From Marsupella aquatica (taxonomy: Eukaryota > Marchantiophyta), in NCBI GenBank assembly GCA_973895155.1, contig OZ316896.1:19220001-19284000 (forward strand): a stretch of 64,000 nucleotides of DNA. Reading direction: 5' to 3'. The notes beneath the pieces were generated by a model. That model was not told where the DNA came from, did not search any database, and worked only from the letters and a program-made list of their open reading frames with translations. Positions 31,037-44,350 of this stretch are shown piece after piece. Each line of letters begins with the position of its first letter. Positions within the stretch are counted from its first letter, which is position 1. A program made the translations under genes and the position numbers.

Positions 31037-34000
31037 TCATAGCTTCCGGAGAGCGAATTCCAGAGTATCTTTCCTCCCCACAACCCCGCTCCTTACTAGC
31101 CTCTCGAAATTGGCCCGGTACTCTGCAAAAGTGTACGGGATGTACAGGGAAGGGTGTGCCTCGTCGACCAGTTCAGGAGGACACTGAACCACTAATTCGC
31201 GGGGCGCTCCAAACAGATACACCATCGAAATGCGGTCAGACTTCCTGTTCACCACCACTCTGTGGTCAGAGCTCTGGAATCTCCCGTTGCTCAGAACCTG
31301 CACATCGTGAAATGCAGTAAACCCATATCTGTGTCAATTCATTTATTTCATCATCTACAGTAGTTGGGCGAATCTAGTAGCTGGGCAAATTACATCTTTC
31401 CTCCCTTATCTTCTTCTCTGGATTTTCATCCCTCCCCTTTTTGTTTATTGTTGACCACGAAGCACACCATCTTAAGTACTTGCCAGCTCTGCTGCCTGCT
31501 CGTACTCTTCTCCCATCTCCTTCGCTGTGGTACCATGGACTCTAAAATTTATGTATTCAATTCTTCGCCACGGTGTGTGAGAAAAGTTTCACAACCCCTA
31601 CGCCAACTTTGACCAAACAATAGCCAGGTGGAAAGGCTCTAGATGAAATAGGATGGGATGGGAAAGTCACGCATTAGACACATCCAGAGTGATGTTGATC
31701 CGTAACCATATGACAAATGCGAGACAACGGGGTTCGTGAGACTGACATGACCTGAGTCTCAAAGCTTCCTTTCGAAGGCCGGGTGCATCACTACATGGAT
31801 ATGTATCGAGATAGCGGGAATGTCAGGTAAGATGTTTAACCGAGTTGACATTTTATGTTTGAGTTATCAAATGTGTTGGTATCACAAATGTATGTCACGC
31901 TTAAGCTTAGATAACGAGACATTGGCCGGATCTAATTACTCACCTGTAATGTGTCTCCAATGTTGACAACGAGGGCTCCAGGGATTGGAGTGATATCGAC
32001 GAATCCTTCCCCCTCACGAACTTGCAATCCACCAACCGCATCCTGGTTCAAGATCGTCAGAATGCCCGGGTCGGAATGGGCCGGAGTTCCCATGCAGCGT
32101 AACGGGTCGCGGCAAAGTGGGTAATGGTGCATTCTCCATGAGCTATAGAACTTTGCTGGGTCCTGGAATTCCTTCGAGAAAGTGTCAGCCTTCAGGCTCA
32201 AGCTCTCGGCCAGCAGCTCCAGCAGCTTCTTCCCCAGACTCTCGACGGACTCGCAAAACTCGTGGACAACGTTGCTGCCAATGCCGACAACACAAATTGC
32301 ATTTCTGAGGAACCATGCGTTCTCAGTTACTCTTGCTAACCAATTAATGCTCTATTCCGAGAAAAAACTGCAATTCTTCGAGGTACTCTACTCTTGCTAA
32401 CCAAATAAAGATCTATTCCGAGAAAAACTGCAATTCTTCGAGGTACTCAAGCTAAGCGCTACATTTCTCGACCACTGAGATACGTATCTCTCATCAGAAA
32501 TTGCCATTGAAATAATTTTCAGGAAGTCCAGCCACGGATCTCGTCAGCATACATTAGACAGTGTTGCGTACGCTGTGTTGTTGTCAGCAAGAACCAGGAC
32601 CCTTCAACAGTTCCCGTGAACTTTGCATGAGTAGTACTGTCGTTACTTTTCTCCGGCCGTGGCGCCAGCGCGTACTTACCTCCTCCTGGTGGGAGCCCCT
32701 TAGACAGTTAGACTCCCAAGTCCACAGGCAGTTTTCCTGGCCATGCATGGATCGCCTCGGCGGCTGAAAGAGCAGACGCATTAGATGGTGGTTCCTGGTG
32801 TGCTAGACACGGAAAGGTCCCACCCATGGACGATGGAAAGGATGAACAGGGATCAGCTACGTGTGCACTAACACAGTCAATCCCCCGTGGCCTCACTGCT
32901 GTCGGCCTATACGATAGTAGTAGGTACTGGGACGGACTGTACAGCTCTTGAGCCCTCAAGAAAAATGGCAGTCCGTAGAAAACGTGAGTCCTCAAGCGAC
33001 TTCGGTCTTCGTACTCGGTACAAAAACTCTCCGTCTAGCTAGCTTGCTCCCGTCCAGGTTCCCCTCGTTGGTTTCGTTCTGGAGTGAGATCTATCGATGA
33101 ATAGTCAAACGGTACATCATAGCTCGTTGGAAAGATTATTTCATAAGCTTTCTAACAAGCCGAGTTTCGCTTGATTCTGATCAGATGAGAGAACGATATG
33201 AGCCCCGCAAGCTGCACAGATCAATGGTTGTGTTTTTCCACCGGTGATCCGAGTTTGACACGCCCTACTTTCAACGAGACTCATCTCAGGATGTCATTCG
33301 CGTTCCGCCAGCAATTTTATGTGCTCTACCTGACATCACAATTGGAAACCCAAGAAACGAATCCAGAAGCACTATAGCAGTCAGGAAGAAAAGAAAGGGA
33401 TGTCTCAAGAGGTAAGACGACCTTACGGGAAACATAAATGCTTACTATAAAGAGCAAAACAGACTCGATCAGTGTTTGCCAAAATAATTGTCGATCAATA
33501 TTCCCAGGTGCACATGACATTGTGACACACCCACTCACCACTCTGTCAATGCGTTGAGAATGGTTGGTCGTCACTCTGTAAATGAAGTTTCTGGCCTCCT
33601 TTAGTGTATATAGACTGATCGATGAGGACAGCCGATGGAAATATCTAAGAACGAGGGAAAGAATCCAGTACCAAGCTAGGGACAAGTAGAGTTGAAGGCC
33701 CCCCATGATTTTGGCAGTACTCAAAGAAATTGTAGCCCGTTCAGAGAAGATCTTGCTTGCACGATGTACCACCTCATCTAAAAATGGAAACTAGAAAGAA
33801 GGAAGCACCCATACTCATCAGATTGAGTAGTGGCTCTCTTTTGTGCTACATGTATGAACAGCTTCCCTAATTAATAATCAAGCAGTCCGCATGCAGGGCC
33901 TTGCTCATCTTTAATTAGAATTGTCTGATTAATTTTGTTTCCAGAAGGCTATCAACAATTCCTACATCGAGTCTACTCAAGACGAAGCAGCTTACATGAC

Positions 34001-34756
34001 CACAAGGTGATTTACCTAGAGCCCTCTGGTCTCCGAAGCCAACAGTTCAGAAGTGTCAGGAAAAGTTCACTTCGTGCAAGTAAAGTTCTTTCAGAGACAA
34101 TTCATTATTGCTCTTGGTGGCGCACAACTGATTTGATCCCAAACTGGGTCGTTGGTCAAAGTGACATGCAGTCATTGATTGATACTTACATGTTGCAAAT
34201 TGAGCACTCGGGGACAGAGTTTCCACAGAAGCGGAGAGAGCCCAAAAGCGTACCAGAAAGTGGGGTTACCCCCGGGCCAAATTTTCTCAGCCAAAGCCTC
34301 GACCTGGGGTGTGGGTCGGTACCACTGAGACAAACACTCGAGCCAGGGAACCTCTTTTTCTTTGTGGCTAAATCTGCCATTGTAGCCACTCAGTAGATCC
34401 AACCGATCTGTCGCACCTTCTTTGACGTCCACGGGCAGCTCGAAGAAATTCCCGGCTTGTTGAAATGCCTTGTCCAGCTTCTCTTTCGGAATGCCGTGGT
34501 TGACGACTTGGAAGAAACCCAATTTGCTGGCAGCGCTTCCGATTTGCTTCACGATTTCCTCCCTGGCTGCAGAATCCCCAGTGCTCAATCCCGTCAGATC
34601 CACGACGGGAAGTGTAACTCCCGACTTGCCGTCAATGGAGCCGACCTTCGAGCTTGGATGAACATATCGTTCAGGTACAGGGGAAGTCCAGGAGCGGGAA
34701 TTGACTGTAATGATGTTTTCAAACTGCCTGGGAACAGCCACTTCTGCTGACGCCAT
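31037..34756 (-). CDS. 2-oxoglutarate/Fe(II)-dependent dioxygenase, gibberellin-oxidase-like (DOXC class)
   Basis: Three exons, 34254-34756, 31944-32274 and 31037-31297, give 364 residues; donors are CTG|GTACGC and CAG|GTGAGT, acceptors GGCAG|C and GTGCAG|G, and all phases agree (the first junction splits a Cys codon). The N-terminal DIOX_N domain contains KLGFFQVVNHGIP (about 79-91). The catalytic core has the iron ligands His234 and Asp236 (HSDPG) and His290 (SSDHRV), and the 2-oxoglutarate-binding Arg300-x-Ser302 (RIS), so it should be active. The region LPVVDLTGL, GNFFELP and the C-terminal Y-x-EY segment are like plant hormone and flavonoid oxidases; similarity to GA3ox/GA20ox-like enzymes is my best guess, but non-seed plants have many DOXC enzymes of other specificity. 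Introns are 1979 and 646 bp; intron 1 carries a small tandem duplication. Soluble, probably cytosolic. Confidence 0.93.
32330..32450. repeat. 61-bp tandem duplication inside dioxygenase intron 1
   Basis: TCTTGCTAACCAA(T/A)...CTATTCCGAGAAAAA(A)CTGCAATTCTTCGAGGTACTC starts at 32331 and 32392. It lies in the intron, just upstream (in gene direction) of exon 2. Confidence 0.92.
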
Positions 34757-35924
34757 AATTCCTGCTCATCACACAACATCCCACGCCATGCAATCTCAGT
34801 GGCGCTCGATCCCAGCTACCACCTAGCTGATGAGCGTACATTTTATCTCAAATATAGCAAGTACCACCCGGTTGACGAGCAACAAATGGATATATACACA
34901 TCACTCACCGTGAGAAAGATGCCTCGATAGAATCTAATGCGGCAGGACTGCACAGTTATCTGATGAGCACAAATCCTCGCAACTTATGATGAAATACCCC
35001 GTAGGCAGACTACGTCACACACTAACCCGCGCTGGAGCAACGCTGTATCAGGATGCAATCATGCTCGATGATAAAGCCCAGTCTACAACGGGTTTCCCCA
35101 GGGTGTGACCCTCACTCTGGTGCACTGAGAATTGAACGGACTCGGTGTGTATATGAGCTTTCTAAACTGGGACTCCTCCAATTTAAATGTGCTCCCCGAC
35201 ATGGTGGAGCCAGCAGCAACAGCGTCCAGTCCTGGACTACAGTAGGCTCGGTTAGATTAGACTAGACTATGGACTGCACGTACTGGACTCGGTACACAGA
35301 GTATTGGACCAATCACAGAAATGGTAGTTAGAGCGTGAAGTCCTTTGTGTGTAACGTTTGTACTCAATGAGGAAGAAATGTCGTACCAAGTAGATCTCTT
35401 CCACTCGTCGTTACACACACAAACGAACAACCCAATTGAGCGTTTCTCTCCCGACAAACAGTACCCTAGGTCGAAGCGATGTCTAAAGCAACTTTTTCGA
35501 TCTCCCTCGCTGACATGGCGTTTCTTTCTTCGCGTGGAGAAAGGACAAGCCCTAGAAACTTTAGAGGCTAGATCGGACGTTGCCATCTTCTCCTGAAATG
35601 AAAGAGAAAGGACCATAATTTTATAAAAAAAAAGGAACGAACGAACCACAATGAAAGGAAAGAGGACAAACACGAAACACTAAAAAGAGGCAAATGCAAA
35701 GGAGGGGAGGGGAGGAAGAAGAAGGAAAGAAAAGGGAAGAAGAGCTACCGGCTTCACTACATCGTGTGATGAACTAGTTTTTCATAGCTAAAAGCAAATG
35801 TGTCAAGAGCTAATGATCCACATCTAGAGTCTTAACAAAGCTGCGCGCAACCATCAAAAGGGATGTCCGCTAAAGTATAAGGCACACAAACACCCATGTA
35901 TGAGCTACGTCAACCACTGATTCA
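34757..35924 (-). promoter_or_regulatory. Upstream region of the dioxygenase gene
   Basis: It holds the expected promoter of the minus-strand gene; no TATA box could be fixed. A homopurine stretch at about 35698-35746 (GGAGGGGAGGGGAGGAAGAAG) is a possible quadruplex or triplex former. No other coding region is supported. Confidence 0.35.
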
Positions 35925-36135
35925 AGCCAGCTCGATTGGGTAGGTAATGCTCCTGTCTCCTGTGTCGATGCCCGAAGACTCAGAGAAATCAGCTTTTAAT
36001 TATGGTTCAAGGGTAGGTTTTATCATCAAAGCCAGCTCGATTGGGTACGTCATCAATGAAGGTCGGTAATTCTCCTGTCCCCTATGTGGATGCCCGAAGA
36101 CTGAGAGAGAGCAGGTTTATGGTTCAAGGGCAGGA
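35925..36135. repeat. Direct duplication, about 105-bp period
   Basis: CAGCTCGATTGGGTA(G/C)GT...CTCCTGTC(T/C)CCT.TGT(C/G)GATGCCCGAAGACT(C/G)AGAGA...TTATGGTTCAAGGG occurs twice, starting near 35928 and 36033. Confidence 0.85.
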
Positions 36136-39100
36136 CTGTTCGATCAATATAGTCATGTTTCCTGACAAAGAAGCTGAAGGTTAAGGGCACTCAATCGAGT
36201 TCTTGCCGTGCGTCAAGCTCCAAAGGTTCGGCAGTTATGTTTCTGTCTTTCAAATGGTAGCATACATAATTTATGTATCCTTTTAAATAGAATAAAATAA
36301 ACAATGTAGATGAGTGTTTACTTAGATTACTCTTTGAATATGTATGTACATATTTTCCAAGTTTGACAAAAACACTTCTCAAATTTCTTATGAGATTGAA
36401 TAATTAACACTTTGTTTTTTTGCCCAAACAAGATGGTCCTACTGCACCAGAGAGTCTGCTTAGCGTTACCTCGGAAACCTATTCTGCCCTATTGCTTTGG
36501 AGTCCTTTGGGGCTCGACACCCCATTTTTCAACCTTTTTTCCAGACTTATGACATACATTATGTCCAGCATAGGCCCTGGTTTCTGTCATCAATGCTTCC
36601 TTTAGACATCCAGTATTTGTTTCACTACAAAGGCCTCTGGCATTCACTATTCTTTGTAGGGGTGAGATTTTAGGCTTCAGGGTCTATAATCAAATTACCT
36701 GGGTGACTGCCCTATGTAGTTCATGACAGATCTCTACCAGGATTTTCAATTTGCTGATAGGACTGGTAGGCTTTTGGGTTTTTGTTCCTAGGATTTTCCC
36801 TTCTTGAACCCCCGTTGTTGTTGTTGTTTTTTTCTTTTCTTGAACCCCCGTTATTGAGTCTCTCACCTGTAGGATCGTGTCTCGCCACAGGGAACTTTGG
36901 TTTTGTTGGCAGTGTGGAATAACTTTTAGAGAATTAGTTGCTCACCAGTCAGCTACTGTAGTGTCTACATGTGACGACAGATCCTTTCTCACTCTTGGCC
37001 ATGGATCACCTTGGTAGGTGAGTAATCAAGGGCCAAACACTAGGGAAGCTGTCCCACCTCAACATTGTACAAGACAATCAAACAGTTCTGCCCCCTCATA
37101 ATCATCATTTTGTTGCACTTACTCGATTGAAAATGTATTATTACTTTCTGACTGTTAAAACTGGAAGAGATTAACAGATTTACTCAAATTTAAATGTCAA
37201 CAAAGTACCAGAAGAAACAGAGAGAGGTCAACAAATGCGTAGACACCAGTGACTGCCTACGAACTTTGAATTATGTGCAATCTAAAAAGTCTGCAAGCTA
37301 GTAAGGAGACCATCATAGCGGCCTACTCTAAATGCGGTCTAAAGCCTCCAATTGCGCTGACTGCGAAAATATCTCGAATGCATAACGTCTTATGGACGGA
37401 ACTAAGGGAAGTCAGAGAGTTGTACGTAGCTATGAAATCTTCGTGACGCACTCAAAACTGTAGATAATAGCTGTTACGTAGGGAGTGAGTGACAAGAAAC
37501 TCAGCAATTAAGTCAAACTAGGGCTTTCAAGTCTAGGAGAACTTTGTTGAACCTGCTTGAGTTATGATCGTTTGCTGAAACGCGGGCAAGGTCGGAAGTC
37601 ATATGTGAGGCTGGGAAAAATATTAGTTCGGTCTCGCTTAATCGAGGTTCAGAGCCCTTACAGCCAAACTTAACACTGGTACGATCTTCTGTTCTAAGTG
37701 AAGCATATAATCCCACTGAAGTTGTCACAAGAACAAGCTGCAGTAAACAGGAGTCGACGATGTCTACTCTTGTGTCCGTGATTTTCGGGGCATCTGCAAC
37801 CCGAACTAATTCAGTGCAAGTGAATCTGCAACTAGAGTGACCAGTCTTTCTTTGAGATGCACCAACTAGCCTGGCAGAAGTCATCCTTTCACCCTTTGCC
37901 TCAACATCTACAAGTAGGATGTTGAGGGACACTGGTGGTTTATTACAAACTGTTTAGGGGAGACGGGGACCCTCATGACACTCTCCAATATAGTACTGTA
38001 ACAAACAATAGCGAGAACAGTAGTCTTGACACAAGGTGTCTACTTCTACGACAGTTGTGCCAATGATTTAAATCTGCATCGAGGGTTTGTCGCGCCTATC
38101 ATATCCGCGGAACATGTTTCTTAAATCCCTAGCTTCTTTACTTCTCTATTTGTATTTTGTGGTACATTGTGTAGTGCTTGAATGCAAAGTACAAGCAGGA
38201 TTATTTGGGGCCTTATGCAGTCTTTCTTCTACTCATCTCTTAGTCGAAACCTGGGTAGAAAGTGTAAGAGGTCTGTCTTCAAGTGTAAACAATATAACAA
38301 AAAGAATCGAGCCCCCATTTTTAGTGCATTACAGCCCATAATTACCTGGTAACAAGGTTTTACTATAATAATGCAAAACCATTTCTTATGGAACCTAATT
38401 GTTGATGACCCTGTTGGGCATGCACATAATTTGTGACACGGTCGAAACTTTTCCAACCGTAGACCAGGTTGGCCCGGTTCAAAGACGTTTTCCAAAAAAG
38501 ATTTGGCTAATAGTCAAAGACTAACTTGATGATTCAGACTCAGGCTGTAGAAGTACAGCATAACGGATACGACATTCTGAGGCTCAAACGTTGATAGAAG
38601 CTCCGGTAACGAATTGCAATTTGCATACGCCTCAGATGCTTTGGCAGATTTGCACAAGGAGGAAGCTATGGCCAATGTTTGGCATAAACTGTGGACATAC
38701 ATTCAAATTTCTTGGGACCGATTGAATCAAAAGATGCACTAGCTGTTGAAAATAAGGGGCATGAGGAAAAGTCATGGAAAAGATTCCAGACGGTATGTGT
38801 TGCATGGAGACTGGAATTGTCATCAGATGTTCGGCTACGAGTATGTGATTGGCGGATTCTGGACGGGAGAAGCAAGGACTGGGAGGTCAGTCAGGCACTA
38901 CAGCCAGTAGTTGAATTGTGCTTTGGCCCGTGTGAACTGGAACTGGAAAATGTTGTGTGTCAGGCTTGGAGAGAGACTGGGCAAGGGTTAACTCTCGTTG
39001 CCATTTGCCCCCTTGAGGGTGTGTCTTGGCGTGGTGGAACACCGCATGGTGGAACACCAGTCAACCTCCGTTGGGACTCGGCTTTCAATAAAGTCTCTCT

Positions 39101-39394
39101 TATCAGTACAAGGCTTGGTTGCGAGCTTGGTTCTCAATAATGTCTCAATTTCCTTCTTTTTTAATGTTTTGCTTATTGCTATCAGCACCAGCAACTATCT
39201 TTAGATGCCACCGGCCATAAGTTTTTCTAGGCGAGTTTCGACCTCAATCTTATCTGGAAAATGCTCAGGTGACCCAATGCAAAGACAAAAACTGAGAATT
39301 TCCCCAAAAGTTCGGCAAATCCTCACCTAGCTAAGAGGGCTAGTCGCCAGACAAACAATTTTTCTTAAATCTAACTCACTCCTTCCCAAAATGA
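36136..39394. other. Intergenic DNA, no gene seen
   Basis: Only short frames without recognisable products (for example 37513-37932 minus and 38691-39140 plus). A duplicated TTCTTGAACCCCCGTT(G/A)TTG occurs at about 36802 and 36838. Nothing more can be supported over this 3.2 kb. Confidence 0.4.
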
Positions 39395-39769
39395 GGAAAC
39401 ACAAATGGCTGGCACAGGCATTGCGGGGACAATTAGAGCTACATCCATGTTGCAATCAGCACATACTTGAAATGTCCTGTTTGTCAGGTTCCCTGTACAC
39501 TCCTCTACTCATTGTGAAAGGAAACACAAATGGCTGGCACAGGCATTGCGGGGACAATTAGAGCTACATCCATGTTGCAATCAGCACATACTTGAAATGT
39601 CCTGTTTGTCAGGTTCCCTGTACACTCCTCTACTCATTGTGAAAGGAAACACAAATGGCTGGCACAGGCATTGCGGGGACAATTAGAGCTACATCCATGT
39701 TGCAATCAGCACATACTTGAAATGTCCTGTTTGTCAGGTTCCCTGTACACTCCTCTACTCATTGTGAAG
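39395..39769. repeat. Three near-perfect 125-bp tandem repeats
   Basis: Units start at 39395, 39520 and 39645 (GGAAACACAAATGGCTGGCA...CTCTACTCATTGTGAA) and look virtually identical by eye, differing only at the array edges. The array lies about 120 bp beyond the stop codon of the choline monooxygenase gene (minus strand), so it may be in its 3' untranslated region or polyadenylation zone. Confidence 0.97.
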
Positions 39770-39888
39770 GAGTCATTCAAGTATCAAAGAGAAAATATTT
39801 TTTAAGCTCATCTTGTGTGGTTTATCGAGTCAGAGATTACGTCTCAATATTGCTTGACGCAAATCCTATAGATTCATCCACTACAAGT

Positions 39889-42800
39889 TCAACCATCACC
39901 AGACAGGTCGTCATGCAGCAGTGTATGAAAGTGATGCATCGCATGCTCAACATTTGGTGCATAGCGTCCAACATCATAAGAAGGAGATCCAAGACCCTCC
40001 TGGACGGCTGCACACAAGGCAATGTCCTCTCGCTGCTTGTAGAGCCCGCAAAAATCCAGAGACAGTCAACATGTTATACTGGGAAGTGTGACAGAGAAAT
40101 TACTTGAAGCCATTTCTGCCTAAGATATTGAACCAAAATTTACTAGTGCATTCATAACATGTAGAAAAAGTAGGCATACAGTTTGGCCAAACGACTGGAA
40201 GCTGCAAAAATTCCAAAAATTGTCCAATGGGAAATCACGCCAGAAATTCCAGTTACCATGCACAGTCTCACAAAATGCATATCAAAGGACGAAGAATACC
40301 TGGATAATGTCACTGCTGTCTAAACTTTCCTTGATGAAGGATTCATCGTGCTGCACAAAGAATTCAAGCAACTGTGAACAAAGTTGAACCAGCTTGCATT
40401 TACAGCTGTTGGAATAGTTTAAGGATTACCCCAGATCAAAGGATTCGGGGTTTTGAGAAGTCGGCACCCTAAACTGAAGTAAAGTAACAGAACTAACTGC
40501 GCCGTAGTACACTAGGATATTGATCAGAAAGTAGGCGAGAAGGGAAAATCTGGGTACATACTGGATATGAAGACTCCAGAAAATAGTCAAAGATAACACG
40601 GCATTGGGTTGCCGTGATGGGTAGCACCAGATTTGTGTCCATCCATGGTCCATATCTGTTTGTGACAGAATGCATGGGTCATTTTCCAGAGACACCGATT
40701 CGACCAAGGCACGACATTGGGCAATTTCCATACTTGACCTACCAATTGACAATAAATGTTTGCTGCTCAGAACCTTCTCTTTCCCCATGCATACTAATTT
40801 GGACCTTTTTGGCGCATTTACTTCTGGATGAGGGTCACCACAAAGAGCGATCTCAGAGCAGGCTATTCACCGGCAGTTCCTACTGAACTCTTCGACACTT
40901 GAGAACCACAGATCGAAAATCGAAAGACAACGTCCGGAAATTCTTGCCCGGGAAAGGTGATTGACCTGTTTATAATGAAATTGGGGTACACAAAAGCATA
41001 CGTAGCCGAATCCCCAACCCTCTCAGAATCTGTGTTGGTTTTTGAAGCTTGACAGCTTTGAATGCTTACTTTCTCAGACAGCTGTAAATATGTCAAAATT
41101 CGTGTCAAACCTTCCTCTCACATTCAGCTAGCACAACGATCACTTCGCCAATCGCATAGAAAATTCTATGAAGAGAAAGAGTTTTGTAGTCCGCAGCCAT
41201 GAGTTTTGGCAACCCATACATATTACTTTCCACAAACTGAAAATCATTCTTGCCGGTCTATTGGCCACCTATAATTGTTTTTCATAAATTCAAGAACCTC
41301 CATAGACCTGACCAGTGCGACAGTGCATGGAAAAGAATACCGTCGTGCAGTATGACTTAAGATTAAGGTCTGACGCAAGCGACGGATGTGCATATGCTAC
41401 GTGATAGCCACCATCCAAATAGTTGTCACAAAAAACCTGCAAGAATAAAGACATTTTCAGAACTAAAGTAAAATCAATAGCTTTACTGAATACGATGAAG
41501 GTTTGACCCGATGTCCCAAACCTAGCGCGGTTTTCTACTAACCTTCCAGTTGCAATTCAGTGTATACGAGCGTGTTGTAATGTATCGTAGAGAGGAGTCA
41601 ATCTTTGCATGAGTTAGCGCTTTAGCAGCACTTCCTAGCCATTCTTTTTCAACACGGCACGTTTTGGCAATATTTCCACGCTCTTCTTTCGCCTCCGTTC
41701 TGCTGTTGGTGTTTTCGCTTAACGAACTGATAAGCACAAATGGACCCCATGTGCTTGCGCGTAACGGAGAAAGGCCATTTCTCTACAACACACACAGATG
41801 TCATGTTCACTTCGTCATTCTAAAATCCTTCGGTCTAGTGTACAGAGTGCTGAGTTTCTTGTCAATTTCCCTGAGTTATCCGTGACATGACTTACCTGAG
41901 CTGAAAAGTTTTTAATGCCCCCCAAGCGTAATGCCTTCAGAAGCTTTCCATCTAAACCATAAGTCCATCCCTGTCACAAAGCCTAGACATCAGAAATTTC
42001 CATTGGTTATCTCTGCCTGGCTCACCCGAACACAAAGCATCTTGCAGCAGTATGCAAACGACCCTACGAAACAGGGGATTCTAATTATTTTTAATGCTGA
42101 ACCGGTGAGCCAACATGTCATTTACCTTCCACTACAAAGGAGGCGCCTCCTCAGCCAAGCTCTTCATTGGAACAGGTTTCAAATGAAGCAAAACTTACGA
42201 AATTGAAAAGAGGTGTGATAGGACAGTAGCTGATTACATGATATGGGCAAACAAAGGAGGAAGTGCAACCAGAGCCTGTGGCAACGGCTGCAGCATGATG
42301 ACGACAGACATTGTGAAAGGCACGCACAATTCCCTGTTCATCCATGCAAACAACATACCGCACCCTCCCCAACCTGCCTCCGTGATCACATGATCAATGC
42401 AACTGAGAATCCTTTCCAAAATCCTAAATGTAAGTGCTCCCCCTCCCTCTCCTATTCCTCAAAATGTAAAGGATAGGTGCGGTCCGTGCCAATCGCTACC
42501 AGATAATTGATGTGATGCGTAGGGTCTCGGACATGTGCCAAGCTTCAAGGTAAGATCAAGCCCAGCTCGTCTGTTCACGCAACCTGATTAATAATCCGAA
42601 AAACTTCACACGCAAAAGTGCCAACGAACTGACATATTCTTACTTGCCGGTGAAGAAGTCTCCAGGAGATTGTAACTGCTCAACACGTCCTGTAATTGAG
42701 ATCAAGCAATATCATATAGGTGCAGATAAAATACTAACACTGCTCAACTAAGAGCTTTGTGTAAGATATACAAAGAGGACCTACACCTAGCAGTTTAACT

Positions 42801-43407
42801 ATTAAAGCAATCATCAAAGAAGCAAAAATTATTCTGTTAATAACGGACACAACACTTCCACTCCATTCGCAATTTCCAGTGGATTCCGGTGTCTCCAACG
42901 CTTTGCGGAGCCTCAGAATCTTTTGTGCATCTCACTCAATGCTTGAAAACAGAGAAGACTAAGCTCATAAAAACAATGCTCTGCCTCGAAAAGCTTGTTG
43001 GGCTTCCAGATTTAGCTTCAATTTTCTGAAGAAAAGTGCTCACCCACAGCCAGCCATTGTCTTTCAAAGATTTTCTCAAGCTCAAGGTTGAGGATGTCCG
43101 GGTTTGTGTACCAAGAGCTTGGAGGAGTCACTGCTTCCTCAACTGGCACCCCTCTTTTGAAAGCACGTATCTCCGACTGGACCCAATTCTCCCCATTCCC
43201 GCTCAGCCCTGTCATCAACTGCCTCGGAAACCCAGTGCCAAGAGCATCTGAATGGGTCCGCCCTGGGCCAATCTTTCTACACAGGACTCCATTTCCAAAT
43301 TGTCGCAATTGACTCGGGAGAACGTCATCGACGCGATGACTCGTTGGAGATAGCAGAGCGCCCAAACACTGCCTGACTGCTCCACCTCCTCCTCCTGCTC
43401 TCATCAT
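39889..43407 (-). CDS. CMO: Choline monooxygenase (Rieske-type)
   Basis: Ten exons: 43044-43407, 42644-42689, 42238-42373, 41896-41970, 41543-41782, 41341-41436, 40966-41081, 40562-40655, 40300-40350, 39889-40035. All have GT/AG borders and matching phases and give 454 residues. Residues 1-60 are Gly/Ser/Arg-rich and look like an organelle (probably plastid) transit peptide. The Rieske 2Fe-2S site is Cys160-x-His162 and Cys179-x2-His182 (NVCRHH, CPYHGWTYGLDG). The mononuclear iron site is DNYLDGGYHVAYAH with His299 and His304. STWGPFVL, EYT-like SYTLNCNWK, PNFIINRYGPWMDTN and the C-terminal MHHFHTLLH are characteristic of plant CMO. CMO is a ferredoxin-dependent stromal enzyme turning choline into betaine aldehyde, the first step to glycine betaine; in plants that do not accumulate betaine its role is uncertain. 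The last exon has a tandem acceptor, AAGCAG, so isoforms differing by one Gln are possible. Confidence 0.95.
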
Positions 43408-43829
43408 CGTCTACTCTTCTGAAGTTGTCTAATGAGTCTGTCGATCAATACCTCGTGAGAGCAACTGCTCGAGCTGTGAATTGCGAATTGTCGGGAGCTG
43501 TGAATTGTCGAGGATTCGTCGAGTTACTTGTGTGGAGAGTTGCTCTTGGGTCTCAATCCTCAAAATTTGTAAAGTTAGTTCTTTACAATAAAAAGTCGAG
43601 TTACTTATGTGGAGAGTACCAAATTCATAGTCCATCTACATTACACCGCGTTGATTTTTATCGGGTTCAGTAATGATTCACTGTTGCACGAACTCATAGA
43701 GGTATTTATATATTGCAAAGTGAAGGTGCTCGTTATCATTTGCCTCTTATACAATCTTTCACTTCAAGTCGCCCTCAATTTATTCCATTGGGATGCAAAT
43801 AAATACATCAGATAATTTGTGTCACTCGC
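43408..43829 (-). promoter_or_regulatory. Upstream region of the choline monooxygenase gene
   Basis: It contains a small imperfect duplication (GTCGAGTTACTT(G/A)TGTGGAGAGT at about 43517 and 43596). No promoter element was assigned with confidence. Confidence 0.35.
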
Positions 43830-44350
43830 CCAATTACCCCTTCCTTGAAAGTATATAGATATGAAGAAAAACAATCTTGTATAATAAAATTTCTATGCTA
43901 TTTGAGTTAATCTTTGCCCCATCCTCATTTTTCAGTTTTGACTTTGTTTGTAATCAATATCATTTTTGTCCATCCTCATTTAAAGTGTTTTTTTTAGACT
44001 CATGATCACTTTTGTCTGTATTATGGGTTAATAACGATTATGGGTTAGCCCGATTACCCGTTCCTTGAACATAAACACATATGAAGAAAAAATAATCTTG
44101 TACAATAATATTTCTATGCTATTTAGTTAATCTTTGTCCCATCCGTGTTTTTTGTCCACCCCCATTGCAGTTTTGTCTTTATTTGAAGTTAATATCATTT
44201 TTGTCCATCCTCATTTAAGTGTTTTTTGATTGAGATTCATGATCACTTTTGTCTATACTGGGGTTACGGTCTAGAGGCTTCACTCTAGACAGTAGGCCCT
44301 TAAGAGTAGACTTCGTTTGCGCTTTTATAGTAAAATTAGCAATGTTTCAT
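43830..44350. repeat. Dispersed repeat, two tandem diverged copies
   Basis: CCCAATTACCCCTTCCTTGAA...ATATGAAGAAAAA(A)CAATCTTGTATAATAAAATTTCTATGCTATTT starts at about 43829 and recurs at about 44048. The second copy ends TACGGTCTAGAGGCTTCACTCTAGACAGTAGG...TTTGCGCTTTTATAGT. A related piece with both ends (CCGATTACCCCTTTCTTGAAC, and CTGTCTAGAGGCTTCACTCTAGA) lies at 63290-63690 in the same orientation. Confidence 0.85.

Noticed and set aside
33326-33772. A 148-codon minus-strand frame in dioxygenase intron 1
   Set aside because: It sits inside an intron whose borders are well supported and its product is unrecognised; chance frame.
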